DNA of 64,000 nt from Coptis chinensis (taxonomy: Eukaryota > Streptophyta > Magnoliopsida > Ranunculales > Ranunculaceae). Location of the stretch: contig CM027378.1 in NCBI GenBank assembly GCA_015680905.1, positions 104,491,501 to 104,555,500 on the forward strand, given 5' to 3'. This document shows positions 25,201 to 37,723 of this stretch, piece after piece. The translations under genes and the position numbers were made by a program. The notes under the pieces were generated by a model that worked only from the letters and a program-made list of their open reading frames with translations, was not told the origin of the DNA and did no database searches. Numbering within the stretch: position 1 is the first letter of the stretch; each line of letters begins with the position of its first letter.

Positions 25201-27157
25201 TGTGGTCTCTTGAACCCTAACGGCCTGAGTTAGCTGCAGAAAGTCATCCTCATGTCGACTTCCCAGCCCATCTTGATTATCAGCGGCAAACACCAAGCCA
25301 TCTAAACTTGTCAATGTTGATGCTTTCAGCACTTCAGTTTGGGAGAAACTGTTATCCCCTTTCTTAGTTTCAATACCAGGATCATCCTGAAGAAAAGCTT
25401 TATCTGGTTCAGACACTGACTGAACGGCACCTGCGGCACTTTCGACATGCTCTTTCACACGCTTTACACCTGAAGTTGAAATATTACTCTTTGCATTAGA
25501 AGTCTTAATTTTCTTTGACTTTGACTTCTGTTTTCTTTTCTCAGTGGGAGCTTGAGTCTCCGTAGTGCGAGCAGCATCAAAAGATTTAGAAGAGCCTTCT
25601 ATATCTTTGATGTTTGTATTTTCTGCATCTGTAACCATCTTAGGACCTCCATTCTGTAACAAGGCTTTTCCCACTTCAGTCTTATCAGTTTCTTTGGAGC
25701 CAATACAGTCATCACCCTTTCCATCTACTAAAACAGCGTAATGATCACCATCATGTGATTTCTCATGGCTAGAAATTAAAGAAATGCTATCTTTAGCAAC
25801 ATTTGCAAGTACGTGGCTCTTTGCATCAGCATCCTTATTTTTCTTTGCTTTCTTTCTTCTTTTATTTTCAGGATCCTCAGCCTCAATTATTCCAGCAGCA
25901 TCCATAAGATTAGAAGAACCACCCCCATCTTTAGAGTTTGTTTCTGCTTCATTTGCACTCTCAATCCGGTGTTTCCTAGACTTTTTTGTTTTTCTTCCTC
26001 CAAATTCCACTCTTTTTTCTGCACCATCTACTACAGCTTCCAACTTGCTGCCCCCAGCTCCACCAGTATCGGCACTTGGAACTTCGTTTGCTGCAGAGAT
26101 ACCATGAGGCCCACCCAACGGTAAGCACGGGATTGAATTCCCCTCACCTATTTCTTTGAACGGACTGCAGTGAATTTCCTTGTCCAGGAATTCACCAGAG
26201 TTTAGAGGTGTGTTGTGTGGAGAAATTGTTGCATCAGCTTCTTTTGACAAATCTTTGTGACTGTTTCCCGATTCTTCCTTATAACTCTCTTTCCTAACAT
26301 TATTGCCCAGAGAATTCACTATGGAATCCATTTTTTCTAGATTAGCTGTCGAGTTACTTTTCTTTTTACTCTCTCCACTAACTAAACTGTGTGAAGATGA
26401 AGATTTATGATGTTCATTATCTAGAAACTTCCCTCCTAGGCTTTCGTCATTTGGCATTCCTTCACCCATAATCCCTGGACCCAAAAAAGGCACAAGCTTG
26501 TCCACAAATCCACTGCTTCCAACTTGAGGCACTGATGAATCATCGAGACCCGGAACAGGAACTTTTAGGGATATATGATTAGTACAAATGTTATTTCTTT
26601 CAGCTTGGGCTGAAGGGTCACGAACGCTTTCTGACTGGATAATAGCATGACAGGAAGCAGCATCAACATGGAGAAACCAACTTTTCTTAACACCAGTAAA
26701 TGCACTTTTTAAAAGCATCTGATTTGAGAGGTGGTAAAAACACCCGTTCCGCCTAACCTGCATGCAATACGAAACAGTGATAAATAACAGTAGAATATTT
26801 TTTAACCGATATTATAATCATCGTAATGTGTAGGATAGTAACATACCTTCAATGAATGAATTGTGATCTCTCCAATCTTAGGAAAGCAACGAGGATGCTC
26901 AATCAATAATTTCTCTATAGATCAAAAGCAGGACCCAAATAATATAAAATCAACGGAAAATTAAAAATTAAATCAAACAATATCCACAGATTAATAATGG
27001 GAAATTTCTTACGTTTGAAATCGCCGACGGTATCGTCGTCAGTGACCATCATAACGAGATGGGTATCGAGATTGGTGTCTATGAATACTGTATGAGCTGC
27101 TGCTGCTGCTGCTCTTGCACTTGTTGTAGCTTGAGAATCAAACATTTGCATTGCCAT
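22266..27157 (-). CDS. Lys/Ser-rich protein with ubiquitin-like N-terminus
   Basis: The five exons, on the minus strand, are 27157-27013, 26914-26847, 26757-24123, 22732-22681 and 22425-22266. Every junction is GT-AG and the phases sum exactly to 1019 codons plus stop. The first 110 residues look like a beta-grasp fold, with HTVFIDTNLDTHL, IEHPRCFPKIGEITIHSLKV and KSWFLHVDA. The large third exon encodes low-complexity, Lys- and Ser-rich sequence with several basic clusters (such as KRRKKAKKNK near residue 370), suggesting a nuclear or nucleolar protein. Two tandem modules of about 93 residues (about 574-667 and 668-760) share LQLxQxVRVQET and KKIRKSKxKKDSSVN. An acidic Ser run near 930 precedes a conserved-looking tail, RITPLKRITAQKNRDFDEIL. 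The family and function are not identified. Confidence 0.85.
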
Positions 27158-27621
27158 TTAGTTGATGATGATGAGAGAAGTGAGTGAGGTTTTGGGTTTA
27201 AGGAGTAAGAAAAGGAGGCCAGAGAAGGCGCATCTGAAATTGGGATTTTGCTGCAAAACAAAATTAATCGGGCTTGATTAGCCGAATAAAGCCCATACTT
27301 TTGTCGAATGGGCCCAGCGTAAGAAGTACGCCGGGTCCAAACGTCAAATCCATTTATCCGTGTCGAACAATCCAGAACACTTGATCTACAAACGTATCCA
27401 CGTCAAACCAACAAAACGAAGCCAGTAGAAACCAGACACGTATCTCTTACTACATCCCAACCGTCCAATCTTCCAAGCTGGCACAATCGAGGGTCCATTA
27501 AAATTTTAGCTAATAGAGGAAAAGACTTAAAAGTCGCCGGCTTAACAAACTTTGGCATATATAACGACCCACTCGAACAAAGAGGGCAGAACCAAATCTA
27601 ACAACACACACAAACTGAGCG
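27158..27621. promoter_or_regulatory. Shared bidirectional promoter of GRP94 and the Lys/Ser-rich gene
   Basis: Only 464 bp separate the two divergent ATGs. TATATAA at 27558-27564 lies 58 bp before the GRP94 ATG. TCCACGTCA (27397-27405) and GACACGTA (27435-27442) sit mid-region. No comparable TATA box faces the minus-strand gene. Confidence 0.65.
27397..27405 (+). promoter_or_regulatory. Plant unfolded-protein-response element (P-UPRE core)
   Basis: TCCACGTCA matches the core of the plant UPR element described in BiP promoters, which is bound by bZIP60/bZIP28-type factors. It is 217 bp upstream of the GRP94 ATG, in keeping with ER-stress induction of this chaperone. A related ACGT site, GACACGTA, follows 30 bp later. 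Confidence 0.6.
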
Positions 27622-30600
27622 ATGAGAAAGTGGACCATTCCTTCCACACTTGTTCTCTTACTTCTTCTCTCTCAAATTCCAGATCAAGGGTATGTTATGA
27701 TGATTATTATTATAGTTTAACGAGATTTAATTATCCGCATTATGATCGAGTTTAGATTTTGTCGTGTAATTACCAATCAACTAATAATTTGAATATATGA
27801 TTTAGATCTGCTAGAGATTTTGCATTATTAAATAATAATAAAAAAATGATGACATCTGGATAGGTCGTAAGTTACAAGCTAATGCGGAAGAAAGTGAATC
27901 TGAGGAGATAGTAGATTCCCCAAAGGTTGAAGAGAAGTTTGGTGCTATACCAAGTGGACTCTCTACTGATTCCGATGTCGCCAAGAGGTTTGTATATATA
28001 CTTAATAGTCTTTTTTTTTAATTTTTTTTTTATCATTGAATTATTTAATTTTTGGTACAGAGAGGCAGAGTCGATTTCGAGGAAATCTCTGCGTAGTAGC
28101 GCAGAGAAGTTTGAGTTCCAAGCTGAAGTTTCTCGGCTTATGGACATTATTATCAACTCTCTGTATAGTAACAAAGACATTTTCTTGAGGGAGCTAATCT
28201 CCAATGCTTCTGATGTGAGTGAATCTATATTGTCTATACTGCATTGCTAGCTGGAAGTATGGATACTGTTGTTTTATTAATTGAAGTTGGAACATTTTTC
28301 AGGCATTGGATAAGATTAGGTTCCTTGCATTGACCGATAAAGAGGTTCTTGGAGAAGGTGATGATGCTAAACTTGAGATCCAGGTAACTATTGAGTTTAA
28401 CCCCAATGTTTTGACTGTAGAATTTGAGGACTGTATCATGAACAAGAATGTAACATTTTACAATATCATGGACTAATGTAGATAAAATTAGACAAGGATA
28501 AGAAAATCATTTCTATCCGTGATCGCGGTATTGGAATGACGAAGGAGGATCTTATCAAGAACTTGGGAACCATTGCAAAGTCTGGAACTTCAGGTATATA
28601 TAACTAATCACCCTCAATATCTATTTTTCTTTTTTAACTGAATGTAAATTGACAATTTGCAATATTCTTTCTTTGATGCAGCCTTTGTTGAGAAGATGCA
28701 GACAGGAGGTGATCTTAACCTCATTGGACAATTTGGAGTTGGATTTTATTCAGTATATTTGGTTGCTGACTATGTCGAAGTAATCAGCAAGCATAACGAT
28801 GACATACAGTAGGACTTTCTCTTCATCTAAGCTTCTGTGAAGTTTTTCTAAACTTCTTCTGTGGTTTTGTAGCAATGTTACTGATTATGTTTTCTGTTTT
28901 TGGACTTTTAGGTATGTATGGGAGTCCAAAGCTGATGGAGCATTTGCCATCTCTGAGGATTCATGGAACGAACCACTTGGACGTGGAACTGAGATTAGGT
29001 TGCATCTCAGAGAAGAAGCTGGGGAATACTTGGAGGAGGATAAATTGAAAGTGAGTAGCAGCTGGACCCATTTATTGTCATGTTGTACTTTCCCTCTGAG
29101 CCCTTGTCTATCTGGCTGAAACTATAGCCATGGATATGATATATCTGAACTAAAATCCCAGGAGATCAGGCGTTGTATCTCCAAATTGATATACTCATTC
29201 AGAATCACAAATAAGTAAAAGATAGTCACCCTATACTGGTAGTGATAAACAGTTCCCTAAATAATATCTTAAGTCTCAGATACTGAAATGTTGCATAAGA
29301 TAAGTTTCGCTTGGACATTCTTGTCAATGCTGTCAGGATTGCATCTACATTAGATACACTTTTGTGCTTCAATTTACAGTATTGGACCTCCAAATATTCA
29401 GTTAGAGCGACTCTTCTGATTGCAGGAGCTGGTTAAAAAGTATTCTGAGTTCATCAATTTCCCCATATCTCTTTGGGCAACCAAGGAGGTGGATGTGGAA
29501 GTTCCTGCAGATGAAGATGAATCAAGTGAAGAGGATACAAGTAGGTGTAATTAGAATGGTAGTTTATCTGCTACTCTGTATAAATGTTGTATCTTACATG
29601 TACTAAAATTCATGTTCTCTTGCCCAATACAAACAGATGAAAAAACCTCCTCGGAAGAAGAAGAAGAAGTAGAAGAGGAAGAAGGTGAGAAAAAGCCCAA
29701 GACAAAAACCATAAAGGAGAAAACCCAAGAATGGGAAGTTTTGAATGATGTGAAGGCTATTTGGCTGCGTAGTCCAAAGGAGGTGACCGAAGAGGAGTAT
29801 ACAAAGTTTTATCGCTCTCTTTCCAAGGTGACTTGTCAAATCTCATGATCACAGAATATATTTTGCAGTCTATCATACTGAGCCCCTGGATTCCTACTTC
29901 ATGATCTCATCTTTCTAACAGGATTTTAGCGAAGAGAAGCCTTTAGCTTGGAGTCATTTTACTGCTGAAGGTGACGTGGAGTTCAAAGCTGTTCTATATG
30001 TGCCTCCTAAGGCTCCTCATGATCTTTATGAGAGTTATTACAACTCCAACAAGTCTAACTTGAAGCTATACGTAAGAAGGGTCTTCATTTCTGATGAGTT
30101 TGATGAGCTGCTACCCAAGTACCTTAACTTTTTGAAGGTAGTTGTTAGGATATTATGTTATCTTGAACGAAGATGATATTCAGAAATATGGGCTTGTGAG
30201 TTTGGTTCTGACGAAGGTAAAGAGCTCATAATTTGTTTCCTTTTCCATGCAGGGTTTGGTTGATTCTGATACCTTACCACTAAATGTATCACGTGAGATG
30301 CTTCAGCAGCACGGCAGTCTGAAAACAATTAAGAAGAAACTCATCCGCAAGGCTCTCGATATGATCCGTCGAATTGCTGAGGAAGATCCAGACGAGTCCA
30401 ATGACAAAGAAAAAACAGGTAAGATTAAGATTTCACAATAAAATGAATATGTTTTCTTTTCCATGTATATGTTAATTCTGAAGTACTGTGTGCATACTAG
30501 CTTAGTTTTGTTGTGCTTCCAATTTTTACTTAGTTCATTGCTGCAATGTGATGTTGCCACCAATTGAATCTTTGAATAAAGCTTCTTTTAGTGATCAGAG

Positions 30601-31979
30601 TGACTTGTTTATTTTATTCTATCTTTATGGATATATGATGGATGTGAATTTGACTGTCGATTAGATGTTGAGGCCAGTGACAAAGATGAGAAGAAGGGTC
30701 AATACACTAAGTTCTGGAACGAGTTTGGGAAGTCGGTAAAACTTGGTATTATTGAGGACGCATCTAATAGAAATCGCTTGGCAAAGCTTCTAAGATTTGA
30801 AAGGTAAAGTTGAAATTTACAAGTGATTTTTTCCCATCCATGTCAAGCATTCTTCTTATGAACCTATCTATTACCTTGCAGTTCAAAATCTGATGGTAAA
30901 CTAGTCTCGTTAGATCAATACATCTCAAGAATGAAATCAGGGCAGAAGGACATTTTTTACATCACTGGAACCAGCAAAGAACAATTAGAAAAGTCACCAT
31001 TCCTAGAGAGGCTTACAAGGAAAAACTATGAGGTATGTATCAAATGTCAAACATTTTTGTCAGGGAACTATTTCTTTGTAAGAGTGAGTGATTGCTGAAG
31101 CTTCTTGAGCAAAACAAGCCTCAGTGTTCCTAGATGTTAACGTTTTCTAAACCAAGTTTGTCTTTTGTTTTTTGGCTTCCAGGTGATTTTCTTCACTGAT
31201 CCAGTTGACGAGTATTTGATGCAATACCTGATGGAGTACGAAGACAAGAAGTTCCAAAATGTGTCCAAAGAAGGAGTTAAACTTGGGAAGGACTCCAAGG
31301 ACAAGGAACTTAAGGAGTCTTTCAAGGATCTGACCAAGTGGTGGAAAGATGCTCTTGTCAGTGAGAATGTTGATTCTGTAAAAATAAGTAACCGTTTGGA
31401 CAACAGCCCTTGTGTTGTGGTGACTTCAAAGTATGGGTGGAGCGCCAATATGGAGAGGATCATGCAATCACAGACACTGTCAGATGCCAATAAGCAAGCT
31501 TATATGCGTGGCAAGAGGGTGCTCGAGATAAACCCAAGGCACCCAATCATCAAAGAGCTCCGGGAGAGAGTTGTCAAAGACGCTGAGGTATTTCTTTAGT
31601 GTTTCTTAATTATATCATTGATGTTGTACATTATATCGGCTGTGTCATGTGCTAGCTTATTTTCACTGTTGTACATGTGATCATTGATTCTCTATTGCAG
31701 GATGAGACTGTAAAGCAGACAGCACGACTAATGTATCAGACAGCTCTTATGGAGAGTGGTTTCGTACTTAATGACCCTAAGGAATTTGCTTCCAGTATAT
31801 ACAACTCAGTTAAGGCAAGCTTGAATGTTGACCCCGATGCAGGAGTAGAAGAGGAAGATGACACGGAAGAAGCCGAGGTTCAGACTGATGTAAAAGAAGA
31901 AGAAACCGCTTCAAAGGGAGCTGATGAAGACGCCACTGCTAGAGACTTTGAGACAGAGCCATCCAAGGATGAGTTGTAG
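27622..31979 (+). CDS. HSP90.7: GRP94 / HSP90.7, ER-resident HSP90 chaperone
   Basis: Fifteen exons run from 27622-27689 to 31701-31979. The intervening exons begin at 27864, 28061, 28303, 28482, 28682, 28912, 29426, 29637, 29922, 30253, 30665, 30882 and 31183. The product is 821 residues: a signal peptide (1 to about 22), the ATPase domain ([27 protein letters not shown]), an acidic linker ([12 protein letters not shown]), the middle domain ([14 protein letters not shown]) and a C-terminal dimerisation domain. It ends in KDEL, the ER-retention signal. It folds secreted and membrane proteins such as receptor kinases. One oddity is that canonical splicing of exon 1 (ending CAAGG before GTATG) to exon 2 (GTCGTAAG) leaves one surplus G and meets a stop. 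Exactly one base too many is present overall, so I suspect an indel in GGG at 27688-27690. Confidence 0.93.
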
Positions 31980-33769
31980 GCTACCTTGAAAGTAATGACC
32001 CTAGTCAAAGGAAGTTTATTTCTTTGGCGACTCTGGCCCCCGTGTAAGAGAAACCCAAAAGGGTGCATCCTGCATTTTGTCTGGTACAAACAAATCACTG
32101 GTGTACGTGAAATTATTGTAAGAATAGTCCCTGGAATTTTGGCTTTTCAGAGTAGATGATTGAAGTTGAGGAGAATCTAGTCTCTAGTCCATTTTAAATG
32201 GAGCTGTTTTTCAAATATCAGTTTAGTTTACTGTGGTAAAGTGAGGTTGGTTCTGTTAACATGGTGGGTGTGCCTGCAATGTACAAGATAATTAGGCTTT
32301 GAGTTCTGCTCGTTTGGGCGGGTTGTCACTGTGCAAAACGAGCCAGCCCGATCTTCAAGCATTTTGACTTGCGTAAAATGAAACATACGATACAAATTGA
32401 TTTAAATGTAAGTAACAAAACTGCTGGTCAAAGCATAATTAACGATAGGGGGGCCAATGGCATGAATTTAGCAATGTTCAATTGTTCATTAGAATCGTTC
32501 CAGCACTGGTTACCAAGTTTTATGAGCAATTCTGTTGCATCAGATCAAATCAGAGCGAAACATCTCAACTAATCTATCTAATAAAAAGGAATGGCGAAAC
32601 ATCTCAACTAATCTATCTAATAAAAAGGAATGGTGTTATAATGCGTTTCCAATGTGACAGTTGACAATTTATTTAACAATTTTCATCACCAACGCGTTGT
32701 CAAAATATCGTTTTGATTTTAACAATTGTCAAATCTGGAACCAAAATGGTGAAGAATATAAAAATGTCTCGCACGGGACAACTTGACTCGTCCAAGAGTG
32801 GGATGAGACTATTTTTGCTGTCCATCATTTTTTTGTTTTTTTTAATAAAAAATTCAAATCTGGAGCCAAAATAGAAATGTCTCGCATGGGACAACTTGAC
32901 CCATCCCACTCTTGGGTCGTCCAGATTTTTTTTCGTTTTTTTTTAATAAAAAATTCCAAATGGTTCGATTTTGTACCGTTGGGCTTTTGTAATTTGGCAC
33001 GGGACAACTATTCCCGTCCAAAATTAAAAAGCTAATTTTGCCCAAAATACGTTGGTTCTTCCTTCGTTTTAGAAATTTTGAAGTACAAAAACTATTGAGG
33101 TGTCACAACGAAAAATGGAAATGGGTTGATGATGTTCTAATCTATCTAATAAAAAGGAATAGTGTGGGCCATCCAATAATTGCCAGCAAATTGTGACACG
33201 GCGGAATTTAGCTGGTTAAGGGTGGTATATCCAGTTTGCTATCATAGTTCAACATCCAATTTATTTTTTTAATGGGACAATACACTATTTGAAAAATGCA
33301 TCTTATATGAATGAACTGTTTCTTGATGGTATATGAAGGGGTCTAATGGAAAAATAAGCCGGTAAAATATAATAGACACATGGTGCTCTTTCGCATTTAA
33401 AGAGCGAGTACAGTATTGCCGCCAAGGAACCCAATAAGTGCATTTTTTTTTTCCAAGAGATAGAAAGTGGAATATCTGCAGAGTGCAGATTAAGGTTTCT
33501 GTTGCTTATAATTCCTTTTTCGCAATGTAGAAAAACTTGTCCAGCCGTATATATGCACATCATGTTTTTTTTTCGATAAACTATATGCACAGCATGTACA
33601 TGTAAACAACAGTTATTACTTGTGACGAGTTGAAGACTTGATAAAAGCCTGAAAGGTACGGAGTTAACCTGCAAGACTGCACGTATTATGTATAATAGCC
33701 ATATGAAGGTGAGTAGTGATACCAATGTGGAGGGACGGTACAGAATATCCAAATTTTTTTTGACGGGTA
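31980..33769. other. 3' UTR and repeat-rich intergenic DNA
   Basis: The GRP94 3' UTR probably ends near 32230. Beyond it are a 39-bp tandem duplication (32556-32633) and a degenerate repeat of about 125 bp (about 32731-32855 and 32856-32950) with CGGGACAACTTGAC in each unit. A partial third unit lies near 32997. The TCTATCTAATAAAAAGG motif recurs at 32573, 32612 and 33141. No gene was seen. Confidence 0.5.
32556..32633. repeat. 39-bp perfect tandem duplication
   Basis: Two identical copies (32556-32594 and 32595-32633) each carry CTAATCTATCTAATAAAAAG. That motif also opens the sequence at 33139 and, with one change, occurs at 8352. It may be a transposon terminus. Confidence 0.85.
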
Positions 33770-35669
33770 GTTGCCCCTGCCCACCTTGGATCCGCCTGGG
33801 ATGTCCATTTCACCTGAAACCCACCCGAAACCCGAAAAAACCAAGCACCCAACCTTGTCTGAACCTGACAAAACCCAAACCCGAACTCAAACCGAAATAT
33901 ATAAGGTAGGGTTTGGTCACACTATCTAAATCCGGACCGACCCGACTTGATAATTTGACCCTAAACCTGTTAAAAGGGTTAAAAAGCCTGAAACCATATC
34001 CGAACCGAACCCGAACCCAAAATCCAATTGGAGAGGATAAAAATGTCCGACCAAAACCCAAACCCGAACCAGACCCATAATTCCCAACAACTCTATTTTC
34101 ATTTATTATCTATTTATCTTCAACAATTTTTGGTCTTTTGCTGATTACTATTTAAAAGTGTTGATACTCCTGATAGAAACTGCAACAGAATATCTGGGAG
34201 GATACACCACATGGAGACCTGTAGATATATGAGAATATCTACTTTTGCTTGAGATTTTACATATTTGTCCCTAATTTATGATTGTTGGGCTCCTAATAAC
34301 TCTATTTTGAGGGTGAAAATGATTTTTGTGAATAACAAAACCTATAAATACAATTCTCTATACCTCAAATTTTCCAATTCTAATCATAAACTTAGTTATC
34401 ATATTCTCTCTACAACTACAAGCAAGTTCTAATTCAAGGATAAATAAAGAAGATTGAGATTAACAAGTGATTTAAATATACTTCAAGAACTTCTCCAAAG
34501 TTAATTCAGTTAGTACTTCTTTCACAATTTAAGTTTTCATTATATAATTAGGTACTTATTACTCTCTCCACAAACCCCACTCTCTTGTTATTAAGTAATA
34601 TATATTATTTGGTTGTAGTGTTTTTTATTTATTTATATTTTTTAGTAAAAAAAAAAAAAGAATGATGATAATGATCCCACAGAATGGGATATGAAAGTGA
34701 TTCAAATAATCTTGGTGCTCCCCCATTAAATAAAGAATGGGATATTAAGTAATTATATTTATTTATAATTAAGTAATCTTGTCGCCATTGTCAAAAACCA
34801 TTAGCTCATTCTGCATCAAATGGAATTACTGCTCTTAGAAGTCACGTGGAAAGATGTGTACAAAATATTGCACCCAATGCTAACCAAACTAATTTGTCTA
34901 GAAGTAGTATGGGTGAAGTTTCAATCTGGTCATATAATTCAACACAAGAACGCTTTCACACAATCAATTTTTTTGTAATGAGAGAATTTCCTTTCTTAAT
35001 GGTTGAAGATAAATATTATTCGGAATTTATTAAGGGTGCTTATTTTCCAAATTTCAAAAATATTTCTAGACAAACGCTTAGTAGAGATATTCAAAAAAAT
35101 GACAAGTCCAAAAAATTGGATATTATTTCATTGTTGAAAAATGCTCCTATAAAGATTTCTCTTACTTCTGATCTTTGGACTTCAATAGCTCAATCTTAAT
35201 TTATGTGTATCACAACACATTGGATTGACAATGATTGGAAAATTAGCAAAAGAATTATTGCTTATTTTGAGCATCCAGAACCACATAATGGAATATATAT
35301 TGCTAAAGCTTTGATGGAAAAACTTATTGAGTATGAGATTGTTGGCAAAATTAGCACTATAACTTTGGATAATGCAAGCAATAATATAATAGTGCTGCAG
35401 TTGATGAACTTATCCCTAAGTTATTGGATTATTGGAGGACTTACGCCGGAACTTTTCCAGTTCTTTCGGTAATTGCGCGTGATCTATTATGTGTTCCTGT
35501 GTCTACAGTTCCTTCCGAGTCTGCTTTTAGTGCAGGTGGAAGAATTATGTCTGAGTACAGGTCACAATTACTTCCAAGTACCTTAGAAGCTTTGGTTTGT
35601 TTGAAGAATTGGTGGATAGCCGAAGAAGGAGTACCAAACCAGGCCCAAACCCGATTTTTCGGGTTTTGA
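33770..35669 (+). mobile_element. Internally deleted hAT element
   Basis: About 33790-34080 has the CCCGAAACCC and CCGAACCGAACCC subterminal style seen in the other hAT elements here. A transposase remnant lies at 34778-35669. The right side ends in CCCGATTTTTCGGGTTTTG. Exact ends and target duplication were not found, and the right end abuts a truncated copia gag. Confidence 0.6.
34778..35669 (+). pseudogene. hAT transposase remnant with internal deletion
   Basis: A partial BED finger (CRHCQKPLAHSASNG, then HVERC) is followed by ISLTSDLWTSIAQS and an in-frame TAA near 35198. The next frame contains HWIDNDWKISKRIIAYFEHP and ISTITLDNASNN. At about 35395 the sequence jumps straight to the C-terminal dimerisation domain, in another frame: PVLSVIARDLLCVPVSTVP, then SESAFSAGGRIM and LEALVCLKNWW. 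About half the catalytic domain is therefore missing. This is a different copy from the hAT element at 11.3 kb. Confidence 0.88.
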
Positions 35670-36422
35670 ATGGGTATCCACAAATTCTTCAAACAAACAA
35701 ACCAATTCTTCAAACAAATTCGTTGTCGTTTGGTACTCACAACAACCGTTCCGGTCTTTCTCATCCATTCTCAATGGGTTGTGTCAAGTCCTTGCAATAA
35801 AGCAAGTCTTTTATCTTGGCTTTCCAAATGGTGTAGTTCTTCCTATTCAAACTCGTCATGCGAGTGTTCACGGAATTGTCCATCTCTACAAGTTATTTAA
35901 ACTCAAATCTTCTTTTAGGAGTTTGTCAAACACCTTCCGACCAAGATTTGGATAACACCCTAGGTTCATCTAACCAAGGCTCTGATACCACTTGTTGGGG
36001 TTAAACACCGATACCAATCGATTCCCCACTACACAGATAACTTGTATTTGAACAATAACCACTCCAATTAACAATCTAAATATTTCCTACAACCAAACTG
36101 ACATGCCCAACTCACTAAACAACTATTAACAACAGATAATAATGTAAAGCAATAAAAGCAAACCACAACACAAAGATATACCATGGTTTGGCCAATGGTG
36201 CCTACTTCCACAAGAGCTAGTCTTTTTATAAATTGGGAATGAAGATTACAATCACTCTTTGTAATCTCTCACCTTACTAGATCACTCCTCTCTCTTTACA
36301 GGTTTGTATCTCTGTAAAGGTTATCTCTCAATCTTGATACATTACACCAAATAGGCGTCACAATTTAGGCATCCCAATTTGCTTCACAAAAATTTATGAC
36401 GCCATTTTGGCATCAGTAATTT

Positions 36423-36597
36423 GTGACGACATTTTGGCGTCAGTAATTTTGTGACGGTATTTTGAATTTGTGACGGCATTTTGGCGTCAGTAATATTGTG
36501 ACGGTATTTTGAATTTGTGACGACATTTTGGCGTCAGTAATTTTGTGATGGTATTTTGAATTTGTGACGGCATTATGACGTCACAAAATATATTTTA
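36423..36597. repeat. 47-bp subterminal tandem repeats of the CACTA element
   Basis: Three units start at 36423, 36470 and 36517, followed by a partial fourth. Each contains ATTTTGGCGTCAGTAAT and GTGACGGTATTTTGAA. Such arrays at CACTA ends are thought to bind transposase. The inverted counterpart near 40890-40975 is shorter. Confidence 0.85.
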
Positions 36598-36607
36598 GAA
36601 AAAAAAA

Positions 36608-36651
36608 AATTGGTTGCTATACATCCACCGGTGGATGTATATCAACCAATT
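36608..36651. repeat. 44-bp near-perfect palindrome
   Basis: AATTGGTTG at the left and CAACCAATT at the right enclose TATACATCCAC and GTGGATGTATA, with a CG centre and one mismatched pair. It can fold into a tight hairpin. It is followed by a short (ATT)n run and lies just inside the CACTA subterminal repeats. Confidence 0.85.
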
Positions 36652-37723
36652 ATTATTATTATTATTATTATTCGAGATGCAACTAGCTCTAGTCACCACC
36701 GGTTGCTATATGAACTAGCCAAGATACAACTCTTTTAAAAAATAGTCCATTCCATAAAATACGCAATCACACCGTCAATCCCATTCAAGAATAAAACATT
36801 CATTCTATCACTCAAAATGATCAAGTCACTTGTAAACACCAAATACTTCAATTTTCCAAGCGCAAGGAAAATACAAATCACTTGTAAACACCAAGTACTT
36901 CATTTATCAAAGCGAAAAAGTACATTACATTATGCTTACAACTAGCTAGAAAGAAAGTCTTCTTATTAGAAAGTGTCCAAGTGGCAATATCAACCACCTC
37001 CATCCTTCAAGGTCGGCAACAAACAAATGCCACATGCATTACCTGTTTCATTTAACAAAAGAGTTTAGATAGACTTCTACCTTAAAATGTAATGAGAGAT
37101 ATATACACCAATAGGTTCACTTATACTAATTAAAAATAAGTGACATAGTTTCTAGTCTACCAAATTAGTAACATAGCAAGAAGGTAACCATGCCACTAGG
37201 ATATCAAAGAAGCTATAGGCCATTACTATTTGACAACACAACACTAATACACAGTAAAGCACCTATGGGAGCCTCTTTATCCCTAGAAGCTATATGAACA
37301 ACAAGGTGACATATATACAACTAAACGGGTACTGCCTCTACCTTCTAGTATATAGCCTGGTGTCATAAGACATGGAAACTGACTTACATTAATAAGATGG
37401 TGTATCACACAATTTAATTTGCTTTTTCTTGTTCATTTTTTATCCTTAAAACAAAATTTCATGGAGACACACAAAGATCACACAAAGAATGTCCTAAACT
37501 ACCATTGCCCCTTGCACCCTCCACGGTTAACTTGAGCACTAGTTACAGATTATGTGGTCCGCTAGCAGAGACCATGGGAACCCCAAAGTAAAGCAGAAAC
37601 TTAGCAAAAAACTAAGCATAGAAGTAGCAACTACTAACTACAATTATCTAGCAACAGAAACCTGAGAAAAAACAATGTGTTTGCAACTAGCCATATATAT
37701 CACCATACAAAACATTGCCTACC

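Noticed and set aside
25784-26124. Plus-strand ORFs within the Lys/Ser-rich gene
   Set aside because: Antisense shadows of the long coding exon 26757-24123.
29603-29839. Minus-strand ORF opposite GRP94 exon 9
   Set aside because: It is the antisense of the acidic linker repeat (GAA/GAG-rich), not a gene.
36423-36597. Regular 47-bp repeats resembling a CRISPR-like array
   Set aside because: There are no unique spacers, and the units are CACTA subterminal repeats in a plant genome.
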